Shown here in pieces: positions 1 through 11,574 of a stretch of 64,000 bases of DNA. Numbering within the stretch: position 1 is the first letter of the stretch; every line of letters starts with the position of its first letter. This DNA is from Streblospio benedicti. Lineage: Eukaryota; Annelida; Polychaeta; Spionida; Spionidae. The position numbers and the translations under genes were made by a program. The notes under the pieces were generated by a model. The model was not told the origin of the DNA, searched no databases, and saw nothing but the letters and a program-made list of their open reading frames with translations. The DNA lies in NCBI GenBank assembly GCA_019095985.1, contig CM032660.1, positions 16,962,709 to 17,026,708 of the forward strand, read 5' to 3'.

Positions 1-697
1 GAGGATCTGTTAGTATATAGATTGAGATTGCTGCATGGAGATAGCAGAGAAGTACAAAATCAGCCTCATTTCGGCATGGAGAAGGGCTAATAGAGTTGAG
101 AAAGGTGAAAGGAGCTCCTTGAAAGTGTAGGATTTTGCCAAAGTCAACTGTTATGAGCCATTGCGAAATGTTTCTGTCTATCTTTACCGTGCTTTGTTTC
201 CCTTTGACAATCGGTACAACTGTCTACAAGGAAGCAAAAGTAACTGCTTTATTATCCATATTCATGTTTTAAAACTACATTTTGAACTTGTTCTTTAGTG
301 AAAGTGTAAAAGAAGTGGCTTAGGTCACGGCCAATGTTCGTAGTTAGTAAGTCGCAGATATAGGCCTACAGCAGTAACTTGCACGTGCCACAACTGCCTA
401 TAAGAAAAGATTCGAGGATCAAGGTTGGTGATAGAGACGGTGGGACTAAGTCTAAGAAAACCAAGAGTTTAAGGCTGCATTGAAATCTTCTAAATTCAAA
501 CAAAATTTGCTGTTTTTTCTTGCCAAGGAGTAGGCCACTGGTGTATATATGCTATTGTCTTGAAAAATTATACGTTGTTTGTAAGCTATGGCAATATTTT
601 GTAACTGATGGCAAGGTACATATATCACCTGTACCTACATTGCATAACAAACAGTTACATGATGCTGACACACTTTTCTGCACCTGAAACATGCCTT
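1..697. other. Non-coding, nothing recognised
   Basis: No open frame of useful length, no family motif and no clear repeat boundary is seen here. It is AT-rich, like the introns further on. Confidence 0.4.
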
Positions 698-934
698 TGA
701 TTGTGATCATTGTGTTGTTGCAGTCTCACTATACTGCTCTGTATTGGCACTTTTAATATTTTTTCTATTCCTCTCTGAATTAACACATTATGTTAGTAAA
801 AAATAAAAAAAATAAATGAAAAAAAAAGACTTGCCAAGATAATGTGTTGATTGAGAAAGGAATAGAAAATATAAAGTGCCAATACACAGCAGTATAGTGA
901 GAGTACAACAACATGATGAATTATAATCACGTAC
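698..934. repeat. Long imperfect inverted repeat (foldback/MITE-like hairpin)
   Basis: Two arms of roughly 90-100 bp face each other around an A/T-rich loop at about 794-835. The left arm (698-793) contains CTCACTATACTGCTCTGTAT and the right arm (836-934) contains its near complement ATACACAGCAGTATAGTGAG. Pairing continues outward past GTTGTTG/CAACAAC. Arms this long and similar suggest a foldback element or a MITE. No coding potential and no clear target-site duplication were seen. Confidence 0.7.
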
Positions 935-1138
935 AGTGAAACTGGCTAAAATGGACACCTCTATAAGCCCTATGTGTGATGTTAACTCCATGCAGAGGTT
1001 TGTTTACTCCAGTGGTAATGTTATGTGGACATTTAGATTTCTATTGAATATTGAATGTTTGCAGGAAGGTAGTAAAGTTATTGCGTACAGCATAACCTCA
1101 ACGACACCTATAAAATGAGACCACCTCAACAATAATCC

Positions 1139-1290
1139 CGCTCGCTGAATGGGGTGATGGTATCACTCTGGTCTTGCAACCTCGGGGTTGTAAATTTGAG
1201 TCCTGGCAGGGCCACTAAGTGTTGATGCAGTAGTTGGATGGAAGCCACTTAGGGTTGAAAAACCCTCAAAATACGACAACAGCAGAGAAT
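1139..1290 (+). repeat. Possible tRNA-derived SINE fragment
   Basis: The stretch TGGGGTGATGGTATCAC resembles a pol III A box as in tRNA-Gly-like heads. AAATTTGAGTCCTGG, about 45 bp on, resembles a B box. Spacing and the following non-tRNA tail fit a decayed SINE rather than a working tRNA, since the stems do not pair fully. Confidence 0.35.
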
Positions 1291-1653
1291 AAATATACTT
1301 ATTATGTTTACAATTGTAAGTAGTGAATAACCATTCAGGTATTCAATTGGTAATATTATTATTATTGGTGTTTGTAGAGAATTGTGAATGTTGTAGAGTA
1401 ACGTATGTAGAGAATTTATATTAAGGTAACAGATGATGGGTGAAGGATAGGGTGTGTAATGGAAGCAGAGATGATTGATTGGAGTAGAAAATAGGTTATG
1501 TGTTAGGTGTATGTGTGATGAAGATGTGTCTCTCAGAGCAAGAAGTGGTGGGCGTCTATACACACTGCAAGCAATGACGTCATAGCTTTTGCCACTGGTT
1601 CTAAACAAGCCAGCAGTGTACTATATGCTAGCATAGTGTTTACATGGGTCATC

Positions 1654-3200
1654 ATGTCTGCTGTCTCATTTCATTGCATTATTAGTTTTTTTTCGGATGA
1701 GCCTAAATTGGTAAGAAGAGGAGAGAATGCTTATAATTCTAATCATATTCTGTCAGTCAATTATGACCCAGAAAATGGATATTTAATGGGAAAAGTTCAA
1801 GCTAGCATGAGAGACAAGTCATATGATGTAAAGGTGAGCCCTTGATATTAGTATTGATTAGCTTTAATTTTAGTAGCTCATTTATAAATAAAATAGTGTG
1901 TATTATAAACTCAACAAAACAAAGTCAACAATTTATCTATCTTTGTGAATATATTGAAGAATTATACAACTGTATCAGTGTATCATGTAACCTCATACAC
2001 CACGGGGTAGTCACTTGAACATTGCAAGTGAAATTTTGAACCTGATTGATAAAAAACAGTATGGAATATCAATTATCTATAGCATACAATTAAAATGATT
2101 ATTGTCTACCATTTGTAGATCGAGTTTAATGACCAACTATCTGTCAAGTCAGCAAAATGTGGATGTCCGAGAGGCAACTTCAAATGTCATCATATGGCTG
2201 CTCTACTTATACATGGCAATAAGAACTTAGGGTGCACAGACAAGCCATGTGCCTGGAAGTCTACAAAGACAAAGACGAAAGACAGAGAAACTGTGACAGT
2301 CTCTGAAATGTTTCCATCGTCAAGGCCTGACTATAAGGCAATAAACAGAGCAGTCACGGAAGAAGACAGAGAGTGGTTCTGCAGAGAACTTAAAAAGACT
2401 GGGGAACCTGTTGGTTTCACGTGGCTTTTGTCCCCAGAACCAACACCTGATAAGTTGTGTATTCCCACCTTTGATGACATTATCTTGTCACAGGAATACC
2501 TAGATACAGTGAACAAGACTGGCTACATATTAGCAAAACTGGAAATTAATGAGAATACAAGGAACTATGTGGCTTGTGTCACAACAGGACAGCGAACCAA
2601 TCCTCTATGGCTTATGTACCGTAAAGGTAGAGTCACTGCCAGCAACTTTGGTTATATTCTGCCAGCAATTGCAAGAGAGTCTTATCCACCTTCGCTTTTT
2701 AAAAGATTGTTGGGTGAATATGACCTCTCAGGTGTAAAATCTGTTCAGTTTGGAATTGAACATGAGGCAACGGCAGTACAGCAGTATGAACAGTTTTCAG
2801 AGAAATCAGTTCAGCAGACTGGCTTGTGGCTTCATAACAGTGGAGTTCTTGGTGCATCTCCAGATGGTCTTGTTGATGATGACAGAATTGTTGAAGTTAA
2901 ATGTCTTTTTAAATACAGGGCGTCATCAATTCAAGATGCAATTGCTAAGGAAAAAACTTTATTATTTCTAAAACTACAACAGGCCAGTATTTAGTTAATG
3001 TAAATCATCCATTTTACCATCAGATACAGGGCCAGTTATATTTGACTGGTCGTACAGTGTGTGACTTGATTTTGTGGACCCCAGTTGATTTTTCAGTCGT
3101 CACTATTGAGAGAAGCATTGCATGGAAATGCAACATTGAAAAACTGATGGACTTCTATGTTAGTAAACTGCTTCCTAAAATTATAGACGGAGGATTCTAA
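1654..3200 (+). CDS. SWIM zinc finger + YqaJ-like exonuclease protein of a DNA transposon
   Basis: Two exons are visible: 1654-1833 (donor AAG|GTGAGC) and 2119 onward (acceptor TTGTAG). The exon junction rebuilds a SWIM finger, C-G-C-P-R-G-N-F-K-C-H-H (CxC then CxH), a motif for DNA or protein binding. The middle of exon 2 is a YqaJ/lambda-exonuclease-like domain with WLMYRKGRVTASNFG, GIEHEATAVQQYE, LGASPDGLV and IVEVKC, whose Glu and Asp residues would form the metal site. Near 2981-2990 the frame shifts by one base (LKLQQ, then YLVNVNHPFYHQIQGQLYL in another frame); past it the domain continues to a stop at 3198-3200. Upstream exons may exist, since related proteins are longer at the N-terminus. 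It is probably a transposon accessory nuclease; one alternative is a domesticated copy, but the frameshift argues against that unless it is a sequencing error. Confidence 0.65.
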
Positions 3201-3594
3201 AATGCAGTGAAATGCTAAATCTATTATAATAAATGTATTTCTTGATAGCTCATGATTTGTACTATTAATGAAATCTACTATGTAGTTACATCAGGGATCA
3301 TTAAAACAAGTAAATGAGTTAATAATGTATTTATTTGTATGCGTTTCATGTTTGTTTGCAAGACTTTGACACAGATTCACTATTATTTCCTCACACTCAA
3401 CTCGCATGTACATCGGAACACTTACACATCTATTGAAAACACAGATTTAACCCATACATGTACATCAATGACACAAAAATACAATACATCAAAATATAAG
3501 AGGCATGAAGTATATAATATCAAGGTCATATAAAATATAATACAGGAGATAAATAATTTCTTATCCTGATCCATGATATTCTACCTACAGGTTC
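3201..3594. other. Spacer between convergent transposon genes
   Basis: This AT-rich stretch separates the stop codons of the nuclease-like gene (+) and the transposase gene (-). It probably holds both 3' UTRs. No other feature is seen. Confidence 0.45.
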
Positions 3595-5420
3595 TTATGT
3601 AAATTTGGCATCATTATCATCATTCTCCTCCTCATCATCATCAGGATGAGTTGAGACATATGCATTGGCTATTTCTTTGATAAGTGGATATTGCAAATTT
3701 GTAAGTGCTCCACACACCTGCCAAACAATGGAAACATGAGGTCGAAGTGTACTTGGAACAAAATCTAATATTGTAAAATTCTTTATTTTGTTTATGGCAC
3801 GTTCTACATGAATTCTTGCCCTAGCAATCTTCCTGGTCATTAAGCATTGTTCTTTTGAAAACTGTGGATTGGTAAGAAAAGGTGGGATGTTTAGAGATAC
3901 GCCTGTAGGTAGAATATCATGGATAAGAAATCCCTTATCTGCTAAAACAAGGTCTCCTGTAATGAGATGTGGAAGAACCCCACTTGCACGGACAATTTCC
4001 TTATCAGACACTGATCCAGCAAAAAGTTCACTCAGAAATGTTACAACTCCATTTGGAGCTACACCCACCAAACCCTTGAATGTATTATTGTGTTTGTAAT
4101 AGCTATAAGTCAAATTTCGCTGTAGCATATTTTTTGGAATAGCACATTTTATTTCCGTGCAATCAAGGGTTATTCTACAGTTTGTGAAAAAGACGAAACT
4201 GTCTGGCATGCACCCTTGATTTTTAAGCCTTGATGGTATTTGCCCCAAAAAACCTTTTACCAATATCTCATGTAATACATGGATCCAAGTGATGATAATA
4301 TTCTGTACAGTTGTTCTACTACATCTAAATCGATGAGCTAACTCTAATTGAGGATCATTTCTTCGTAACTTCATTAAGGTCATCAGTAATTGATCAACTT
4401 TTTTAACTTTTCCCACACCCCAATTATAATAGTAATTTATTTCAAACTTCTCTACTAAACATACCAATTTCTTAAAAAGTTCAGCTGATGGAATCCCAGT
4501 GTACAAATGGACCAATTTATTATCATCTTTTATCTCCTCAAAACTGAAAACAACACTGAAATAACTAATCTCTAGTTTCAAAGTTTCTATCTGTCTTTCC
4601 AATGAATCAATGATGGCGTCTTTTATATCACATTGCCTACAGTTTTGTTTATTGACATCACTGTTAATGACATCACTTTTATCTGTATCTTCTACAATGG
4701 GGGTAGCTTCAATACTTTTCCTCTTTCTTTTTTTGCTCTTTTCAGGTGACTCAAACCTAAACAACTTTGCTTCATTTCTTTTAAAAATTGTTGGACCATT
4801 TTCTTTTTTCCCATCAATGAAATGGTAACTGCAGACTCTAGAATGTTCAGTGGGCTGTTTATCAGTTCGTCTGAAATACCAAAACAAAAAAGACTGTTAC
4901 AAATAAATCATAAGTAATTCATTGGATTGCATGATATAAAACAAATCTATTGAGTCTAGATATAAAAATCTTAACAGAGTGACCAACCCCGGGAATTGTA
5001 CATTCTTGTGCAAGGACATTGCCCGTGTTGTCTACTGTCGTGGCTATGTTGACAGATTTATTGTTTCCTGGAATTTGCTTCCAGTATAATCTTGTGAATA
5101 ATGTAATCTACACAGCATAGTGAAATACTCTTTTACATAGATATTCATATTAGAATTACGTTTTATTATGTAGGTAAACATATAATTTGTGCATTGAACT
5201 GTATGAGATTGGTGAAAACTGAATTCATACATGTAAGCTATAACACTGTGAATTTCTAATAATTAAAAGCAATAATTAGAAAACATTTACTTACCCAATT
5301 AAGTCTATCCATCTTTTATGCAATAAGATTCATACACAGTAGAAAAGATCAATCATCCATGGGAATAGAAACTTTCCTTATTACCTCTACAATTACATAC
5401 ATTACATTGTAGCAGGAGGA
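3595..5420 (-). CDS. THAP-domain DDE transposase (ISL2EU-like)
   Basis: The main exon is 3595-4870 on the minus strand; its acceptor is TTTCAG|ACGAAC. It opens with the back half of a THAP zinc finger (TEHSRVCSYHF, then GPTIF), followed by a short linker with a Lys/Arg-rich patch and a leucine-rich helix. A helix-turn-helix (LELAHRFRCSRTTVQNII) comes before a DDE_Tnp_4 catalytic core. The likely acidic triad is D in ITLDCTEIK, D in VLADKGF and E in RIHVERAIN, so the core is whole. A 5' exon ending at 5295 (KRWIDLIG, donor GTAAGT) joins in the right phase to rebuild the THAP middle. Further upstream (to about 5420) CNCRGN lies in a different frame and a stop intervenes, so the DNA-binding finger is damaged. 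The element was mobile once, but this copy probably cannot make a full protein. Confidence 0.7.
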
Positions 5421-5558
5421 GCATACCCCAGTGTGAGCTCTTATTCAGGACTGTAGTTAATTATTTTTTAAAGATAAAATGAGTAATCTAATACTAAATG
5501 AAAGTACATGCTTAAACAATCACTCGACAGCTTCATCCACGTACAAAAGAAAACTTAT

Positions 5559-8500
5559 TCAGTCTTTTATTTCTGCTTCATCCCATGGACCATGAATATT
5601 ACTGGAAAAGATAAATATACAGCTTATTAACGTAGAAATAGTAAATGCTGCAGTATGTGCATGAAAAATTCTGCAAAAAAATTACTTATACTTTTCGAAA
5701 ACCCATGATAATAGTTATTCTTCTACTTCTCACCATCTTTCAAATATATGCTTCACTTCGCCATGAGCATTTTAAAAAATCTCTACCAACCAACCCACTG
5801 AATACCAAAACCCATATCTATACCAGGACCATGTCCATCTTTTTGTAAAGGGTGTTCAGTTTGAACAGTGGGGTGGAATATCTACTTTGAGTCCACCATT
5901 GTGCAATGAACAACTTACTTTTTGAAAGGCTGCAGTTTGATGAGCCATGCAGGGCAAACAAAGTTGATGAACAGATGTAACAAGCCGAACAGCACTGCTG
6001 CCACTGTTGATACTGAGAACACTACACATAGTGCAGAAACACCCAGAGTAACAGTTAACCATGGATGTGTCCATGGAAAGTGTGTCTGAAAATAAACCAT
6101 GTGAAAATGTAAAATTATACGATATTGCTAAAATTTCTATATAATCAGTAATATGTATAAAATCTGTCAATTTTTAAACATTACATTTTATAATTTGCCT
6201 TAAGGATAAGGTATGCTACCTTTATATGACTGTTATTTCACAAATAATGGCTTTGGGTCTAAAATGAATCTGTAACACATCAAATGTACACTGTGTGTTC
6301 ATTTTCTAAGTTTGAGTGCAATCTGAACAATCTTCTCAAAATAATGTTTTTATTATTTGTAATAATACACGTAAGTTAGTCAAATTACCTTTAATCTTTT
6401 ACGAAAAACAGGCCATAATGCAAACATTTCCACTGCAAACGTGACCGTGGTAAAGGCGTGCCAGGTTGTCGGCAGTCGGGAGGCCAGACATACAGAGGCA
6501 AAGAAGGCTGCATTGAGAGAAAGCGACTGAGATACCCTGTAAAATGGTAAAATAATACATTATAGCTTATTCACTATATCATTATATCGTATCATGTATT
6601 GACTATGTTGGATCCTGAAAAGGCGGTTTACAACAAGAGAATTAGTAAATTTGTATGCATTGAATAACCACATACAATCTTAAGACCCATACTCATGTAA
6701 ACCACCAATGAATATTTGGACCTTTGAAATAATATTGTAAATACACATTAAAGTAAAAGTCCATTCTTAGTAACAAAATTTCAAGCAAATATCAAGTGGT
6801 CGTGTGCAGTATTGTTGAACTGTATATTTTAATATTGAGATTTGTTTTAAAAGCATTCATTTGTATTTTGTCATAATATCATATTGATAAAATCATAATT
6901 TTACAACTAAAACTATCCTAATAAAATGCGTCACTTACATTGCAGCATCAGCACCATAATCATGGAAGAGAAGATTTGCAAGAAGCATAAAAAATGTCAT
7001 AGCGTATATTGTATCTGTACTGATTGTTTCTGTGAGAGTCATCAACACAGGGGAAAGGCCATAACTGAAGGCCATAAAAATCAACAATGTCTTCATATCA
7101 TCCCATCCTACAAAATATTATATTAACCTTCATTTCATAGCAATAAATTTGAAGTACATATAGTGATATTCTAAAATTTACCTCTAAACATATTTTAGTT
7201 AACGGAGATAAATATTTACTCTACGAATTGCATACTGCTATTATACTCTACTATATAAGATTCATTCTAATTCAAATGCAATGCATTGTTTACATAGAGA
7301 ACAAATATCCGTTTAAATTTCCATATCCGTTGCTATTAATAAAAATAATCTTACTTGTTCTTTGTGTAACTTTTCTTGTTTCACCAGAATCTAGAAAATC
7401 ATTTAAAATATATGCCAGCAGCGCCATAGCAGATGTCGTGACAAAAACATATTGTGGGCTGAGACCAAACGAGTCCATATAGATAAATACAACTACATAT
7501 ATACACACGCTGAAAGGAAAAAAAACTTCCTCAAAACAAATTTTGAAAACTTTGGTTAGATGTCAGTAATGAAGTACCGGGGTACTTTTTAACAAAAAAA
7601 AAAAAAATCAAACATATTACTTCCAGCTGTCTTTAACGAATAATGACAACACAACGCAAATGTTATGTTGTCAGACTTGACAAGTCTGTGTTCTACTTTT
7701 GCTATACAAATGAGTCTTACACCTTTGACTGCTAATAAGGTGTTTATAACAATATGGAAATAGAAAAGGCCAAAAGGGTATCTAATATTAAAAACAAGAG
7801 CCAAGGCATCCATTTTAGGCCTGATGTATGCTCTAGTAGATAACAGAACATAAATAAAATAAGCGGACACAGTCCTCTGTCATCACATCTGATTCTTACG
7901 GTAACCAAGTGAGTCTTAGAGGAAGTGGTTTAGTTTGCAATTGGTAGTGCATACCAGCTGGTGCATACTAAGTAACTATCTAGTGTTTTTTGCCTGCTTC
8001 TGCACATGCTCTCATAATCCTCATCATTATAAAACACTAATTTTTCTAGATACTGTCGGCGGTAATCAGTGACAGTCACTCATTTTACATCAAAATGTAC
8101 TACGTGCGTGTGTCAGTCTAAAAACATGCACTTTGAAATGCAGTTGACAGCATCTAAATGCAACCAACAGGATCTATGGCAATAATATTTACCTGCTGAT
8201 TTGTTGGGTTACGATGCCAGATCCATAAACGACCGTCCAGAAGTCATACGTTCTGGTGTTTACTGAAAATAAAAGTATCAAGTAAATCATATAAGATGAA
8301 TATTCATAATCATTGCAATCAACCGTTATATAATGATAACAGCGTGGGAAATGGTTGCCTGCCCGGTGGCCCGAGGCTGGCAAGTTTACTGTTGGGCCTG
8401 CAGGTCTTCACCCCCGGGGTCTTCACCCATGGTCTGCAGACTTTATAGCTGCCCAGATGTCTGGCACCTTTGAGACCTAGCATTTTAACATACTTGTGTC

Positions 8501-8955
8501 ACAATATCGATCAATTATAATCTCAAAGTCCGCCAAATGACTCCTTTATCAAATATACATAAAAAAAAATTCCGGGGTGGAATGTCTCGGCCCCCCAAAA
8601 ATTGAGTGCCATTGGCAGGGCTAGTAAGATTTCACTACATATGCCTGTAAGTTTTTCAACTTGCCAGCCCTGGTGTTTGTACCTATTTTGGATAATTTTA
8701 CCACACTGATAATAATACAATACTAATAAATGTAAATCAACATGTCACTATAAATGGTGGGTGGGGGAAGCTCCCGGGGGAGGAGCAGGGGGAGAAGCTC
8801 CATCTACTCTAGATCTAAATTAAACTGGTGTTGTGTTCAGGTACCATTTGATACGCACAGTTCTTTTTCATATCATCCAGAAATGTTTCATCTACATAAT
8901 TATCTGGAACATCTTGATCTTCATACAATATCTTTTTCCATTTACGTGATTTCAT
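5559..8955 (-). CDS. PIGC: Phosphatidylinositol N-acetylglucosaminyltransferase subunit C
   Basis: PIG-C is a multi-pass ER membrane subunit of the GPI-GlcNAc transferase, which makes GlcNAc-PI in the first step of GPI-anchor synthesis. Coding exons on the minus strand, 5' to 3': 8955-8859, 8262-8193, 7509-7355, 7107-6939, 6536-6389, 6085-5919, 5601-5559. They sum to 849 nt, in frame (282 residues; human about 297). Recognised blocks: [72 protein letters not shown] and the tail [13 protein letters not shown]. Donor GTGCGT after AAGAACT gives the phase needed by exon 2. The Met at 8955 is preferred because the human protein starts a few residues before the same KW motif; an in-frame ATG also lies at 9015. 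The C-terminus stops at IKD, about eight residues earlier than human. Most of the protein is hydrophobic helix. Confidence 0.93.
8363..8690. repeat. Repeat-like stretch in PIGC intron 1
   Basis: The GC-richer sequence includes a doubled GTCTTCACCC word and GGCTGGCAAG at 8373. Facing pieces GGCAGGGCTAG (about 8615) and CTTGCCAGCCCTGG (about 8660) form a short inverted repeat. It is probably a degenerate non-autonomous element; I see no target duplication. Confidence 0.3.
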
Positions 8956-9195
8956 GATTTTATAATATTTGCCAAATATTTTGGAAAAAGCCCTAGAGAT
9001 TCTGTACACCATCACGTGATTTAAAGGTACAACACTTGCATTTACTGTTTTTGCTGATTAGTTTGTATTATTACTGCAAATTAACCATAATATACAGCCA
9101 ATGATAAAAACATACAATAACATGCCCAATGAAAATAATCAAATTTGACTACCTTCATGAATTGTCAAGTTGTATGTCGATTTCTGAGAAATCTA

Positions 9196-9495
9196 AGCAT
9201 GCAGATGTCATATGTCAAATGTACCCAACTCCTCAGTTATATTAAAAACTTACATTTTCCACCACAAATAAAAAGAATTGTATGAACACTGACTTTACCT
9301 TACTACACTTTTTCATTTCAGTACATTATCATATCTAAAGCAAGGCATGCAGATGTCATGCGTCAAATGTACCCAACTCCTTCCAGTTATATTAGAAAAA
9401 GCTACATTTTCCACCACTATTAATAATAAAAAAAGATTTTTAACACTGACCTTTACCTACTACACTTTACCAGTACATTATCATATTAAAAAAAG
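9196..9495. repeat. Tandem dimer, unit about 147 bp
   Basis: GCATGCAGATGTCAT starts at 9198 and again at 9345. Each is followed by the same order of words: GTCAAATGTACCCAACTCC, then ACATTTTCCACCAC, then CACTGAC, CTTTACC and TACATTATCATAT. The two units differ by small indels. This is non-coding and upstream of PIGC. Confidence 0.75.
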
Positions 9496-10084
9496 GCAAT
9501 GATAAATTAGACAATCACTATTCCTAACATACATTTTCATCAATAATATGATTAATTTCATTTTTTAATTATTGAGCATCATTAAAACCAATACCGACGA
9601 GTCTAAGCAAAGTTTAGAATTTAGAATTTGCATATAAAATGAGTATCTACCATTGCAAGCAATATGTTTACAGTTTCCAATCATTCATATATCAGCATTT
9701 TGTAAAGTTTAAACCGTTAGTACCTAAACTGATGAAGACAAACAAGTTATTGGTTATCAATATTGCACAATAAATTGGCACTAATATAAAAGGACAAAAG
9801 ACATCCTTTGTTATAAGAGTTGGGATTCTCTAAAAGTTGCAGCTTTAGGCATTTCAACAATAGTATATTTCTTTTTGAGTACACATTCACATACTGAACT
9901 ATCACAGAATATGTATTTCCTATTATTTAGGTTTTATGGGCCAATATATCTATAAAGAATACTTTGTTGCCTTGTTTGAAAAACAATGTAACAACAAAAA
10001 ACATTTTTCTGAAATTACCCCATCTTGCAGGCAAGGCCCAACTAAAACGGAAAACCACTTAAAAGTTTTGATTAGATGGTTTTC
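9496..10084. other. Intergenic, nothing recognised
   Basis: AT-rich sequence between PIGC and the zinc-finger gene with no motif or long open frame that can be supported. Confidence 0.4.
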
Positions 10085-10400
10085 AAGTAGTAGTAGTAGT
10101 AGTTTATTTATTTATGTGTCACCTGATATAATAAATCATAAAACACTCAATTCAAAATAAAATCATCAGCCGGTTATAAAACCTATGAGACACAGTAGTT
10201 TACAATAAAATAATCATTAATTAAAAATCACTTACTTTTTAATAGAATAGATATATGTATTTCTTATGAAATAACAATCTCTAATAAAAGCACCTAGTTT
10301 ACATATTAAATTAGGATGATTCATAAAAACTTGCAAATGTTCAATAAAACTTTTCATATTAATATTAGGATAAAACATTTTGACTTGTTGCATAAAAGCA
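10085..10400 (-). repeat. Possible 3' end of a non-LTR retrotransposon, antisense
   Basis: A (TAG)n run at about 10086-10103 is followed by AT-rich, non-coding sequence reading GTCACCTGATATAATAAATC. Read on the minus strand this is a 3' untranslated tail ending in a short (CTA)n repeat, which is how several LINE families end. No reverse transcriptase coding was found, so this is a weak call. Confidence 0.3.
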
Positions 10401-10585
10401 TTTCGGGTACCAGCATTATACTATATTGGGTATTACAAACACGACTGGTTCACAGCTCATAAAAACCATACAAAACGTGCACTAAAATATGAAGACATTG
10501 ATAATTTGATGACATGGCTCTACTTTAAACTAGAGAATATATAAACCAGATTCCTACTCTATACTAAATATCAGTTTTTAGCGTC

Positions 10586-11474
10586 TCAAATCAACTGGTT
10601 TGATGCGGTGAGTTTTTCTCCTGTATGTGTTTTTAAATGAGATTTGAAAGCACTGTATTGACGATACAGTTTTCCACACACTGAACACTTGTGTGGTGTT
10701 TCACCAGTATGTGTCAACGCATGCCTCTTACAAGCATATTTATCTGCAAACGCTCTCCCGCATTTCTCACACTTGAATGGTTTCTCTCCAGTATGTGTTC
10801 TTAGGTGAGATTTTAAATGTGAACTCTGATAGAAAGATTTATCACAAACTGTGCACTTATATGGTGTCTCTCCTCTGTGTTTTTTCATATGATAATTTAA
10901 ATTCCTCTTGTCAATGAAACTCATTCCACACTCATTACACGAATACGGTTTTTCTCCTGAATGTGTTTTTACATGATACCGAAGAACACTATTTTGACGA
11001 AACAGTTTTCCACACACTAGACACTGATATGGTTTTTCACCTGTATGGATTCTCATATGACTTTTTAATTTATTACTGTGAAATATCTTTCCACATACTG
11101 CGCATTCCATTGGCTTAGTTTTTTGAGTTCGCCGCACCCCATTGTGAGCTTGCAGGTGCCCATCTAAATGCGCTTTTCTTTTATATGACTTGGAACACAA
11201 TTCACACTGAAAAGGTCTTTCTTCTTTATGGGTGAACAGGTGAGTCTTTAATTGAGTTTTCGTAACAAAACATTTCGCACACTGATCACATTTATATGGT
11301 TTAACACCTGTGTGTATTCTTGCATGTTCTCTGAGAGTTTCCTTCTGTTTGAATGCTTTTCCACACACCGCACACATGTATGGTCTCTCCCCAGTGTGAA
11401 TTCTCATATGGTTTTTTAATTTATGTCTGTTACTCAAAACCTTGCCGCATTCATTGCATTCAAATTGTTTCTTC
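10586..11474 (-). CDS. C2H2 zinc-finger protein, 5' end lost in assembly gap
   Basis: This is an open frame that runs off into the N gap, so the true start is unknown. It holds ten C2H2 fingers with TGEKP-like linkers (TGERP, TGVKP, SGEKP, RGETP, TGETP), the pattern of a DNA-binding nuclear transcription factor. Finger 5 (C-AV-C-GKIFHSNKLKS-H) is one residue shorter than usual between the second Cys and the first His, and the linker before it is long and irregular (NGVRRTQKTKP), so the array is split 4 + 6. The stop follows the last finger by about twelve residues (TGEKLTASNQLI). No KRAB, BTB or ZAD domain is visible in the part present. Such arrays evolve too fast to name an orthologue. Confidence 0.85.
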
Positions 11475-11574
11475 NNNNNNNNNNNNNNNNNNNNNNNNNN
11501 NNNNNNNNNNNNNNNNNNNNNNNNNNNNNNNNNNNNNNNNNNNNNNNNNNNNNNNNNNNNNNNNNNNNNNNNNN
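11475..11574. other. Assembly gap (100 N)
   Basis: Exactly 100 N, a placeholder length commonly used for gaps of unknown size. It cuts the zinc-finger gene, and a near copy of PIGC exon 1 follows at once. Confidence 0.98.

Larger units (their letters stand above)
1300..5450. mobile_element. ISL2EU-like DNA transposon, decaying (limits approximate)
   Basis: Two convergent genes lie together: a SWIM zinc finger plus YqaJ exonuclease-like protein on + (1654-3200) and a THAP plus DDE transposase on - (3595-about 5420). From memory of the family, this pairing is typical of ISL2EU-type cut-and-paste elements of aquatic animals. I could not find terminal inverted repeats or a target duplication by eye, so the limits are only bracketed by the genes, and the right end must lie before the PIGC stop codon at 5559. 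The copy looks old: the YqaJ frame shifts once and the THAP exon is damaged. Confidence 0.6.

Noticed and set aside
936-1118. A 60-codon open frame (+) starting within GTACAGTGAAACTGG
   Set aside because: The ends resemble degenerate pogo-like repeats (CAGTGAAAC..., and a facing ...GACCACCTCAAC), so it is more likely a decayed MITE than a gene. Pairing was too weak to list it as an element.
1249-1608. A 119-codon open frame on the minus strand
   Set aside because: It has no family motif, runs against the nuclease-like gene, has low-complexity Ile/Leu/His content, and lies in sequence likely to be the 5' flank of the transposon gene.
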